From contig NZ_CP151726.1 in the NCBI RefSeq assembly GCF_038443385.1, forward strand, positions 5,394,001-5,458,000: 64,000 nucleotides of DNA. The letters are read 5' to 3'. A program made the translations under genes and the position numbers. This DNA is from Stieleria varia. Its GTDB lineage: Bacteria > Planctomycetota > Planctomycetia > Pirellulales > Pirellulaceae. Shown one piece after another: positions 56,757 to 64,000 of the stretch. The notes below the pieces were generated by a model. The model ran no database searches, had not been told where the DNA came from, and saw only the letters and a list, made by a program, of their open reading frames with translations. How positions within the stretch are numbered: the stretch's first letter is position 1; the number at the start of each line of letters is the position of its first letter.

Positions 56757-57913
56757 GTGATTCGAGCAGCAGCGAAAGTAATGCCAAGCGGCGGCGTCCG
56801 TGGGCGAGTTACCTAGTTGGGTCGATCGCGTTGTTGCTGGTAGGCGGTGCAAGCTATGCGGGATACAAACTCTACTCGCAAAGCGACACTTCGCAGCAAG
56901 CTCACTCGCGGCCGCCAACCTCTGTTACCGTCGCATCGGCACAGCGTCAGACGTGGACCACGGAACTCACCGGCGTGGGCACACTCACCGCAGTTCAGGG
57001 AACGGAGTTGACCAGTGAACTGGCCGGAAAAGTCGTTGCGATCGATTTTGAATCAGGGGCACGGGTGGAACAAGGCGAACTACTGGTCCAACTGGATACG
57101 ACCAGCGAGGTTGCACAGCTTGAGTCGTTGGAGCCGCAGTTGCGAAAAGCCAAATCGGATCAGGAGCGCGCGACGCAGTTGATCGAGGGCAATGCCATCT
57201 CCAGAGAAGCTTACGACGAAGCGATCGCCGAAGTCGATCGTTTGCAAGCAGCGATCGACAAACAGCGTGCCATCATCGACCGCAAAAAGATTGTCGCTCC
57301 ATTTGCGGGCACGCTCGGCATTCGGAAGACCAATCTGGGCCAGTATGTTTCGCCCGGCGACGCGGTCGTGAACCTTCAGCAGATTGAACCGATATTCGTC
57401 GACTTCGATCTTCCCGAACGCAATTCGGGTGTCGTCGATCTCGGGATTGCGGTGCGAGTTTCCACGTCTGCCTACCCCGATGCAAGATTCATTGGGAACG
57501 TTTCTGCAATCACACCGTTGATCCAAGAAACCACACGCAGCTTCACCGTCCGGGCCGAACTGCCCAATCAAGAACGCAAATTGAAACCAGGAATGTTCGC
57601 CGACGTCGTCGTGGAGCTTCCGCAGCAACGTGATGTCGTGACGATCCCGCAGACGGCCATCGCAGTCAACGCCTATGGCAGCAGCGTGTTCGTGCTGCAG
57701 GAAGCCGAACAAGGATCCGAGCAAACGCTTGCCAAACGAACTTTTGTACGAACGGGCGAGCGACGTGGCCTGGACATCGAGATCATCGAAGGCGTCGAAG
57801 CGGGACAGCGCGTGGTTACTTCGGGCCAATTGAAACTGAGTAATGAGTCGCCGGTCACGATCAGCCAGAGAGATGTCAGTGAAGGCGTCGTAGCGGAGCC
57901 GACAAAGCCGTGA
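56753..57913 (+). CDS. RND efflux periplasmic adaptor (MFP)
   Basis: The 386-aa protein has one N-terminal membrane helix. Biotinyl-lipoyl-like sequence follows (LAGKVVAIDFESGARVEQGELLVQLDTT), then a coiled-coil hairpin (LEPQLRKAKSDQERATQLIEGNAISREAYDEA) and the second half (IVAPFAGTLGIRKTNLGQYV). This is the HlyD/AcrA type. It joins an inner-membrane RND pump to an outer-membrane channel; no outer-membrane channel gene is in the window. It overlaps the cytochrome gene (ATGA) and the permease gene (GTGA). Confidence 0.93.
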   Translation: MSDSSSSESNAKRRRPWASYLVGSIALLLVGGASYAGYKLYSQSDTSQQAHSRPPTSVTVASAQRQTWTTELTGVGTLTAVQGTELTSELAGKVVAIDFESGARVEQGELLVQLDTTSEVAQLESLEPQLRKAKSDQERATQLIEGNAISREAYDEAIAEVDRLQAAIDKQRAIIDRKKIVAPFAGTLGIRKTNLGQYVSPGDAVVNLQQIEPIFVDFDLPERNSGVVDLGIAVRVSTSAYPDARFIGNVSAITPLIQETTRSFTVRAELPNQERKLKPGMFADVVVELPQQRDVVTIPQTAIAVNAYGSSVFVLQEAEQGSEQTLAKRTFVRTGERRGLDIEIIEGVEAGQRVVTSGQLKLSNESPVTISQRDVSEGVVAEPTKP

Positions 57914-60900
57914 GCATCTTCACCCGATTCATTGATCGCCCCGTCCTGGCAACGGTGATCAGCCTTGTCATCGCCCTGCTGGGTGCCCAAGCAATCACTC
58001 GATTGACCGTCCGCCAATACCCCCAAACGACGTCGACGACCATCACGATTGTCACGCCGTACATCGGTGCCGATGCAGACCTCGTGCAAGGCTTCATCAC
58101 CACGCCACTGGAGCAAGCGATCGCCACCGCCGAAGGCATTGACTATTTGGAAAGCAGCAGCACGCTGGGCACCAGCACGATCACGGCGAGACTGGTGTTG
58201 GGCTACGAACCCAACGAAGCCGTGGCGGAGATCTTGACCAAAATTCAACAGGTCCGCAATCGTCTGCCACCGGGCAGCGAGGACTCGATTGTCACGGTCA
58301 GTACCGGCGGTGATCAAGCCGCCATGTACCTTGCCTTCACCAGCGATGTCTTAGAGGCAAGTGAGATCACTGACTACTTGACCCGCGCCGTCCGCCCCCG
58401 TCTGGAGACCGTCGCCGGAGTTCAACAAGCACAAACGATCGGCTCGCAAACGATCGCGATGCGGATCTGGCTTGACCCGTCCAAGATGGCTGCGCTTGGC
58501 GTCACGCCATCCCAGGTTCGCACCGCAATCACGCAAAGCAACTTCCTGGCTGCCGTGGGCGAGACCAAAGGGCCAAAGCTCGCCATTCCTTTGAAGGCGG
58601 AGACGAATTTAGACAGCGTCGATGCCTTTGAGAAACTGGTCATCCGCGAGCAAGGCGATGCGATCATTCGACTGCGAGATGTGGCCGACGTCAAACTGGG
58701 AGCAGAAACCTACGACAGCAGCGTGATCTTCGAAGGCAAGACAGTGGTCTTCATCGGCGTCCAGATCGCGCCCGAAGCGAACCTGTTGGAAACGGTCACC
58801 GGCGTTCGCGCGCTCATTCCGGCGATCAAAAAGCAACTTCCAACCGGTCTGGAGGGAACGATCGTTTACGACGCTACCGAAACCGTCGAAGACTCAATCG
58901 ACGAAGTCGTCCAATCTCTAATAGAAGCCCTGGTGATTGTCAGCGTCGTCATCTTCTTATTCCTTGGCTCGTTACGTTCGGCGTTGGTTCCCGCTATCGC
59001 CATGCCACTTGCCATCGTCGGCGCATTCTTCATCATGCAGATGCTTGGCTACTCAATCAACCTGCTGACGCTGTTGGCTTTGATTTTGGCAATCGGTACG
59101 GTGGTGGACGATGGTATCGTGATCGTGGAAAACGCAACGCGGCACATCGAAGGCGGAGCAACACCAGATCAGGCAGCGAAACGAACGGTCAAGGAACTCG
59201 GCACGAGCATCGTCGCGATGAACATTGTCGTGTTGGCCGTATTCGCCCCGATCGGCTTGATGGGCGGATTGACGGGAAGCCTGTTTACCGAGTTCGCCTA
59301 CACGGTTGCCGGCGCGACGTTGATTTCCGGCGTGATTGCGCTGACGTTATCCCCGATGATGTGCGCAAAAATACTGCGATCAAAAGATAAATCTGGCAGG
59401 ACGCTCGAACAATCCAGCAGCGAGTCCAACGGCGATCAAGAACAAGATCATACTGCGAACAATAATCGAGACTGGTTCCTCGCCCGTTGGGTCAACGCGG
59501 GATTCCGCTGGCTTGCCAGCGGCTATAGCCGCGTGCTCACTGGTGCCCTCGACGCACGCTGGTTGGTGCTTTCCGTTGGCGTCGCAATTCTGGGTAGCCT
59601 CTACTTTCTATTCAGCGCCGCCAAGTTTGAACTGGCACCGCCGGAGGATGAAGGCTTTCTGGTGATCACCGCTCAAGCCGATCCCAATGTTTCCATTGAC
59701 CAACTAGAACGCTGGACATCCGTACTGGCGGAGAAGATTGGCGAGTACGAGGGAGTTGAATTTGTCTTCACGGTCAACGGTGGCGGCAGCGGCAGCGGTG
59801 GCAGCAACGGGGCTTTTGGAGGCGTGAGCTTATTGGATTGGGAGCAACGCGAAATGACCCAAATGGAACTTCAACCGCAGCTGCAGTCGTCCGTTGATGA
59901 AATCGCAGGTCTGCAATCCGTCGTGATCGCACCACCGGTCTTGCCCGGTGCGGGCGGAGGCCCACCGATCCAGTTTGTCATCAGTTCCATCGACCAGCCA
60001 CGCTCCGTTCTGGAGTCCGCTCAATCACTTCTCGAAGCGGCCCGGCAGAGCGGAAAATTCACTTTCATTCAGTCCGATTTGAAGTTCGACAAAATCCAGC
60101 ATCGTTTGTTGATCGACCGTGACAAAGCAGCCGCATTGGGAGTCAACGTCGACACGATTGGACTGGACCTTTCGACGATGCTCTCGGGCGGCTACGTCAA
60201 CTTCTTTAGCTATGATGGACGCAGCTATCGCGTCGTCCCACAAGTCCAGCGTCGTTATCGACTGGTCGCAGATCAGATCCTCGACTATCGCGTTGCTACT
60301 CGAAGTGGTGAACTGGTCCCAATGTCGTCTTTCATCTCGATCAAAGAAGACGTTCAACCCCGACAATTGAAGCGTTTCAATCAGCTCAGTTCGGCCACTC
60401 TGTCCGGCGTGCCAGCACCCGGCGTTTCTCTCGGAGAAGCGATTGATTTCTTGAAACAGCAGAGCAACGGCACCCTGCCTAACAATTACGTGACCGATTG
60501 GAAGGGGGTGTCACGACAATTCGTTTCTGAAAGCTCATCGCTGTTGCTGGCCTTCGGTTTGGCCGTCCTGTTGATGTATCTGACGTTGGCGGCTCAATAC
60601 GAGAGTTTCCGTGATCCGGCCGTGATGTTGATCAGCGTCCCGATGTCCATCGCCGGGGCACTCGTGTTCTTCGCCGCCGGCGTCATCACCGTCAACATTT
60701 ATACTCAGATCGGCTTACTGGCATTGATCGGTTCGATCATTCGTCACGGTATCTTATTGGTTGAGTTCGCGGGTGAACTGCAAACCAGTGAGCGACTTGA
60801 CCGACGAGCTGCGATTGAAAAAGCAGCGTCGCTGCGGCTTCGTTCCATCTTGATGACGACGACCGCAACCGTCGTCGGTTTGATCCCTCTGCTCGTCGCC

Positions 60901-61032
60901 AGTGGAGGTCCTGGTGCAGCCAGCCGTTTTGCGATCAGCTTCACTCTCGGCATTGGGATGGCGATCGACACCCTGTTCACGCTGTTTGTCGTCCCAGCGT
61001 TCTACACGGTCCTCGCCAGCGAGCGTCATTAA
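57910..61032 (+). CDS. RND efflux pump permease (HAE1-like)
   Basis: The 1040-aa protein starts at a GTG overlapping the adaptor stop. It has 12 predicted helices, the N-terminal FIDRPVLATVISLVIALLGA, and the TM4 proton-relay pair in LAIGTVVDDGIVIVENATRHI (Asp-Asp). The typical RND segment LPPGSEDSIVTVSTGGDQA and the second-half counterpart LIGSIIRHGILLVEFAGEL are also present. It is an inner-membrane proton-driven exporter. The substrate cannot be named; its position in an oxidase operon is noted as a finding. Confidence 0.95.
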   Translation: MSIFTRFIDRPVLATVISLVIALLGAQAITRLTVRQYPQTTSTTITIVTPYIGADADLVQGFITTPLEQAIATAEGIDYLESSSTLGTSTITARLVLGYEPNEAVAEILTKIQQVRNRLPPGSEDSIVTVSTGGDQAAMYLAFTSDVLEASEITDYLTRAVRPRLETVAGVQQAQTIGSQTIAMRIWLDPSKMAALGVTPSQVRTAITQSNFLAAVGETKGPKLAIPLKAETNLDSVDAFEKLVIREQGDAIIRLRDVADVKLGAETYDSSVIFEGKTVVFIGVQIAPEANLLETVTGVRALIPAIKKQLPTGLEGTIVYDATETVEDSIDEVVQSLIEALVIVSVVIFLFLGSLRSALVPAIAMPLAIVGAFFIMQMLGYSINLLTLLALILAIGTVVDDGIVIVENATRHIEGGATPDQAAKRTVKELGTSIVAMNIVVLAVFAPIGLMGGLTGSLFTEFAYTVAGATLISGVIALTLSPMMCAKILRSKDKSGRTLEQSSSESNGDQEQDHTANNNRDWFLARWVNAGFRWLASGYSRVLTGALDARWLVLSVGVAILGSLYFLFSAAKFELAPPEDEGFLVITAQADPNVSIDQLERWTSVLAEKIGEYEGVEFVFTVNGGGSGSGGSNGAFGGVSLLDWEQREMTQMELQPQLQSSVDEIAGLQSVVIAPPVLPGAGGGPPIQFVISSIDQPRSVLESAQSLLEAARQSGKFTFIQSDLKFDKIQHRLLIDRDKAAALGVNVDTIGLDLSTMLSGGYVNFFSYDGRSYRVVPQVQRRYRLVADQILDYRVATRSGELVPMSSFISIKEDVQPRQLKRFNQLSSATLSGVPAPGVSLGEAIDFLKQQSNGTLPNNYVTDWKGVSRQFVSESSSLLLAFGLAVLLMYLTLAAQYESFRDPAVMLISVPMSIAGALVFFAAGVITVNIYTQIGLLALIGSIIRHGILLVEFAGELQTSERLDRRAAIEKAASLRLRSILMTTTATVVGLIPLLVASGGPGAASRFAISFTLGIGMAIDTLFTLFVVPAFYTVLASERH

Positions 61033-61372
61033 TCAACTCGCGAAATTCACCGACGGAGAAATTGCAAAAGGTCAGCCGATCACAAACCGACGGCTCTTGA
61101 ACCCAGGTTTTCGTGAGGCGGGTGCGACGGTGACGATCGTGGGCAACGTCGGGGGACGACATTGATATCTCAGTCCAAACTCGGATGTCCAAAGTGTTTT
61201 CGGCATGAAGATTGCAGCCATTGATCAACCGCATCGTGGGTAGAAAGAGACTCTAGCGAAGGCCCCAAAGACTTTCGCGGTAATGCCAAACCAGACGAAA
61301 TTCAACGCGAGTCTTCGGAACCCTTGGCGACTTTCGCTACTCATCCAAATCGTATCTCTTGGGAGTCAAGTC
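61033..61372. other. 340-bp gap with no recognised feature
   Basis: The sequence after the RND gene has no convincing terminator of the local hairpin families, and open frames look random. The upstream part of the cupin remnant may contain its former promoter. Confidence 0.4.
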
Positions 61373-61564
61373 ATGTCCGACACGACAATCAAAAAAGTAA
61401 GCGCCGACACATCGCCTCGCGGAAGCATGGGTCAAAAATATCTGGTCTCGGGAACTTCCATGGCAATGCGATTGTGGGAAGAACAACCGGGTACGGATTA
61501 CATGCAGCCTGCCCGCCGCGACTACGAAACAATCGGCTTCGTGATCATGTTTTGCCTCAGTTGA
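61373..61564 (+). pseudogene. Cupin-domain protein, N-terminal remnant
   Basis: The 63-aa frame begins MSDTTIKKVSADTSPRGSMG and QKYLVSGTSMAMRLWEEQPG, then RRDYETIGFVI, the start of a small cupin stress protein. Where the strand GRAELHLEG and the rest of the barrel should follow, the frame reads MFCLS and stops. The break coincides with the left part of an IS fragment. Confidence 0.6.
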
Positions 61565-61618
61565 TTCTGGAGTCGTGTGGTGATCGAGTTATTCTACAGT
61601 CCAAAGGAGGACCTACTG

Positions 61619-61830
61619 ATGACACGATCTCGACGAACCTTTACCGCCCGGGAAAAAGCTGCTGTCGTAAAACGCTACCTGGTCGACAAATTCCCATTTC
61701 TGACCTGTGCGATGAGCTAGGCCTGCAACCCACTCAGGCTTACTCCTGGCAAAAACAGCTCTTTGAGAATGCAGAGGCAGCCTTCGCCACACCTGGGCGA
61801 AAGCCGAGGCAAGATGATGCGATCGTAACA
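61619..61830 (+). pseudogene. IS3-type transposase OrfA remnant, frameshifted
   Basis: From the ATG at 61619, behind AAAGGAGG, the frame reads MTRSRRTFTAREKAAVVKRY and LVDK, then shifts. The continuation ISDLCDELGLQPTQAYSWQK and QLFENAEAAF lies in another frame. This is the N-terminal HTH of an IS3/IS2-group OrfA with one base lost near 61685. The sequence stops resembling a transposase near 61830; no OrfB is present. Confidence 0.7.
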
Positions 61831-61837
61831 GTTCTTT

Positions 61838-62084
61838 CAGCGGACTTTGCTGAGATCTTGTTCAGTAGCTATTTTGGAGGCGCAAGTTACGACTACGGTC
61901 GAGCGAGTTTCTTCGACGGCCACGGCAACCTCTATCTCACTGGATCAACAAAGGCCCGGGTTGGCCGGTCCAGAACGCTTTTCAATCTCAATTCGCTGGC
62001 GGCGGCGGGAAAGAGCTTTGCTATGAAGGAGCCTGCTTCGCAGGCGACGTGGTACTCGCTAAATTCATCAAGATCCCCAACTGA
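61838..62084 (+). pseudogene. SBBP beta-propeller repeat protein, C-terminal remnant
   Basis: ILFSSYFGGASYDYGRASFF and DGHGNLYLTGSTK match SBBP repeats, which typically read YLGGSxxDYG then GNVYVTG. After a frameshift near 61955 the text continues WPVQNAFQSQFAGGGGKELC and DVVLAKFIKI up to a TGA at 62082-62084, again SBBP style. The N-terminal part is missing. The remnant abuts the IS fragment. Confidence 0.6.
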
Positions 62085-62264
62085 GAACCGTCGTGAGTGG
62101 AATGCAGTTCATTGGGGCAGCGCGCCCGGCATCATTCCTGTCGTTTGTTACCTTTTACGCTGTAGAAAACGGACGCGTTCTTGTTCCCAAGTGAACTTTC
62201 CACTAGCGATTGTTTGCGGCAGGATGATGCCCGCTGACTAATTTGCAGCACCGCTGAAAAACCA

Positions 62265-63230
62265 ATGCCAACCCCTGACACAACGCATCAAAACGAATCC
62301 GCGTCTTCACCAAAGACCAACTTCACACGCCGTCGACGGCCACTTTCTCGATTCATGATGGTCGCCCGTCGGGTACACCTCTACGCAGGATTGTTTTTGC
62401 TGCCCTGGGTGTTTCTATATGGAATCACCGGTGCGATGTTCAACCATCAAGGATTGTTTCCCGAAGGGCAAACCATTTCGATTCCGCAAGCCGTCGTTGC
62501 TGGTTCCGCCATGTCGGACTTTCCATCGCCGGACGTATTGGCGCAGCAAGTCGCCGACGCGATTGAGCGCACTGGCGAGAACGTGTCGGTCACGATCCAC
62601 GACAAGTCGGAAGCCAAGTTCACAAACAACATTATGTTCGAAGTGACCGCCATGGGCCAACGTCACGTGTTGCATGTCAGCCCTCACAATCACGAATCTT
62701 ACTTGGTTCAGTTTCCGGAACCGACTTCGAAACCGACCAACCTTGTTGCTGATCTCAAGAGAGTCCGGCTCGCGGAAGATCCTCAAGACATTGCGTTTCG
62801 CGCGGCAATACACATGCTGCAAGAGACGGGGATCGAATCCGACGACATGCTCAAGCCACATGGTTGGACAAAACTTAATTTCCTGGCATCCGTGAATGGC
62901 AAGCCTGCGCGGGTAACGTATGTCCTCAAAGATGGACACGTTGATGTCACCTCGTACAATGGCAGTACTGGAATGTCTCGGCGAGGTTTTTTCATGCGAT
63001 TGCACACGTCCCATGGTCAATCACCGAGCTGGACGGCCCGCTTGGTCTGGTCATTGTTCGTGGATACGATGGCTTTTGCCATGGTTGCCTGGGGTCTAAC
63101 CGGACTACTCATGTGGTGGCAAATCAAACGCGTGCGTGTGATTGGCGGCTTCGTCATCGCAGCGAGTCTTCTCGTCGCATGTGTCATGTATATCGCGATG
63201 CAACACTTCTACGCAACGAATATGCTCTGA
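62265..63230 (+). CDS. PepSY-associated membrane protein
   Basis: The 321-aa protein has a first helix VHLYAGLFLLPWVFLYGITGAMFNHQ, the start of the PepSY-TM family. A periplasmic part of about 200 residues follows, including VTIHDKSEAKF, AMGQRHVLHVSPHN and RVTYVLKDGHVDVTSYNGST. Two C-terminal helices are WSLFVDTMAFAMVAWGLTGLLMWW and IGGFVIAASLLVACVMYI. Family members are found near iron-siderophore uptake or peptidase genes; neither is present here. No partner is obvious. Confidence 0.82.
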   Translation: MPTPDTTHQNESASSPKTNFTRRRRPLSRFMMVARRVHLYAGLFLLPWVFLYGITGAMFNHQGLFPEGQTISIPQAVVAGSAMSDFPSPDVLAQQVADAIERTGENVSVTIHDKSEAKFTNNIMFEVTAMGQRHVLHVSPHNHESYLVQFPEPTSKPTNLVADLKRVRLAEDPQDIAFRAAIHMLQETGIESDDMLKPHGWTKLNFLASVNGKPARVTYVLKDGHVDVTSYNGSTGMSRRGFFMRLHTSHGQSPSWTARLVWSLFVDTMAFAMVAWGLTGLLMWWQIKRVRVIGGFVIAASLLVACVMYIAMQHFYATNML

Positions 63231-63531
63231 CCGATGTTTTCGTTGCCGATTCCAGAGTGTCTTTCGCCAACGACCGCGCCCCGGACCGACCATAGAGTCT
63301 ACCGTGCCGCCTGCTGATCGAGTTGAACCGAGGGGTTCAGCCCGGCAGGGTGAACGCGTGTTCGAGCCGGCATTGTGAACGCGTATTCGGGCCACCGCCA
63401 AACTCCTTCGATCCGTTTGAGCATCGCCGGATCGTCTATACTCTGGGTATCCGATTGGAGCGTTGCCCTGTTTGCTCCCAATGGCAACTTCCTGACTGCC
63501 CCTCCCTATGTTTTGTCTTTGATTTCCCATC
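63231..63531. other. Gap with a short direct repeat
   Basis: GTGAACGCGTGTTCGAGCC near 63350 and GTGAACGCGTATTCGGGCC near 63377 are imperfect tandem copies. No gene was recognised. The sulfatase promoter should lie here. Confidence 0.35.
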
Positions 63532-64000
63532 ATGATCTCACGAACACTCTTTCTGTTTATCGCATTGGCTGCGATACAATTTCCCGCTTTCGCTGCCGAC
63601 GCGACCAAGCCAAATATCGTGTTCATCTTGGCCGACGACATGGGATATGGTGACCTTGGCTGTTACGGTCAACGATTGATCCAGACACCCAGGCTGGATC
63701 AAATGGCTGCCGAAGGAATTCGATTTACGAATTTCTACGCGGGCAACACGGTTTGTGCCCCATCGCGTTGCGTGTTGATGACGGGGCGACACATGGGCCA
63801 CGCATATGTCAGAGGAAACGCCGGTGGTCCCGACATGTCGAGTCAGACGCTGCGAGATGAGGACGTGACGGTTGCAGAGTTGCTCAAGTCCGCTGGCTAT
63901 TCAACCGGCTTGTGCGGCAAATGGGGGTTGGGCGATCATGCGGAAGGCGGCAGGGTTGGGTTGCCGAGCCGACAAGGGTTTGATTTTTCCTATGGCTACT
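63532..64000 (+). CDS. Sulfatase (3' partial)
   Basis: The gene runs past the window end; 156 codons are visible. The signal peptide is [21 protein letters not shown]. Family I sulfatase motifs follow: [19 protein letters not shown] (metal-binding Asp-Asp), then [16 protein letters not shown]. In that motif the Cys of CAPSR is converted to formylglycine and GR completes the signature. [20 protein letters not shown] has the catalytic Lys. It is predicted to be exported and to cleave sulfate esters, in keeping with planctomycete use of algal polysaccharides. Confidence 0.95.
   Translation, partial: MISRTLFLFIALAAIQFPAFAADATKPNIVFILADDMGYGDLGCYGQRLIQTPRLDQMAAEGIRFTNFYAGNTVCAPSRCVLMTGRHMGHAYVRGNAGGPDMSSQTLRDEDVTVAELLKSAGYSTGLCGKWGLGDHAEGGRVGLPSRQGFDFSYGY

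Noticed and set aside
61324-62241. Single 305-aa protein covering the cupin to SBBP region
   Set aside because: It joins unrelated fragments in different frames: IS3 OrfA, SBBP and random sequence.

Overview
The window reads as chromosomal DNA of a planctomycete, most likely a Rhodopirellula-like member of the Pirellulaceae. This rests on family content: paired DUF1501 and PSCyt/DUF1549/DUF1553 genes, a DUF1587-1592-1588-1585 protein next to a DUF1552 protein, an extracellular protein with an N-terminal ERFEDRRMM motif, a sulfatase, an ECF sigma factor beside a membrane Ser/Thr kinase, and many dispersed palindromic repeats. No rRNA or tRNA gene and no CRISPR array was recognised.

Layout. 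1-1.6 kb: end of a terpene-cyclase-like repeat protein and a BshB1-type deacetylase. 1.75-3.84 kb: seven tandem copies of a 324-bp non-coding unit, each with two hairpins. 4.1-9.7 kb: a secreted RTX-like protein, an ECF sigma factor and a sensor kinase. 9.8-13.7 kb (minus): a four-gene Mla/MCE lipid-transport operon whose ATPase has lost its catalytic motifs. 13.9-20.7 kb (minus): a DUF1501 protein and a 1728-aa cytochrome/WD40/DUF1549/DUF1553 protein. 20.9-27.7 kb: prepilin peptidase-like protein, a membrane protein, a quinone-reductase-like MDR protein, a baeRF protein and a GH18 protein, separated by MITE-like elements. One of these sits inside a hairpin repeat with a visible target duplication.

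28.1-42.7 kb is an accessory, defence-like island. It holds a GIY-YIG/DUF4357 protein, an HTH protein and a type I restriction operon (hsdR-hsdM-DUF1016 nuclease-DUF559 nuclease-hsdS). After hsdS comes an overlapping trio of a GNAT protein, an 88-aa acidic protein and an ImmA/IrrE-type peptidase. Beyond that lie remnants of a mobile element (truncated ATPase, Phd-like antitoxin, frameshifted HELAH protein), a YaaC-like gene, mosaic pseudogenes and a deleted MarR gene that still has a palindromic operator-like site.

42.7-48.6 kb: a tandem alpha/beta hydrolase and a DUF1592/DUF1552 pair. 49.4-61.0 kb: CBS protein, dodecin, and a tightly coupled series comprising DedA, caa3-type oxidase (CoxB with fused cytochrome c, CoxA-CoxC fusion), a small membrane protein, CtaG, a tri-haem cytochrome and an RND pump pair. 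61.3-62.1 kb: a junction of cupin, IS3 orfA and SBBP fragments. 62.2-64 kb: a PepSY membrane protein and the start of a sulfatase.

The best candidates for something undescribed are the GNAT/acidic protein/ImmA trio appended to the nuclease-enriched type I operon, the catalytically dead Mla ATPase, the coupling of a haem-copper oxidase to an RND pump, and the 324-bp hairpin array. All functions are inferred from reading the sequence; nothing was searched.
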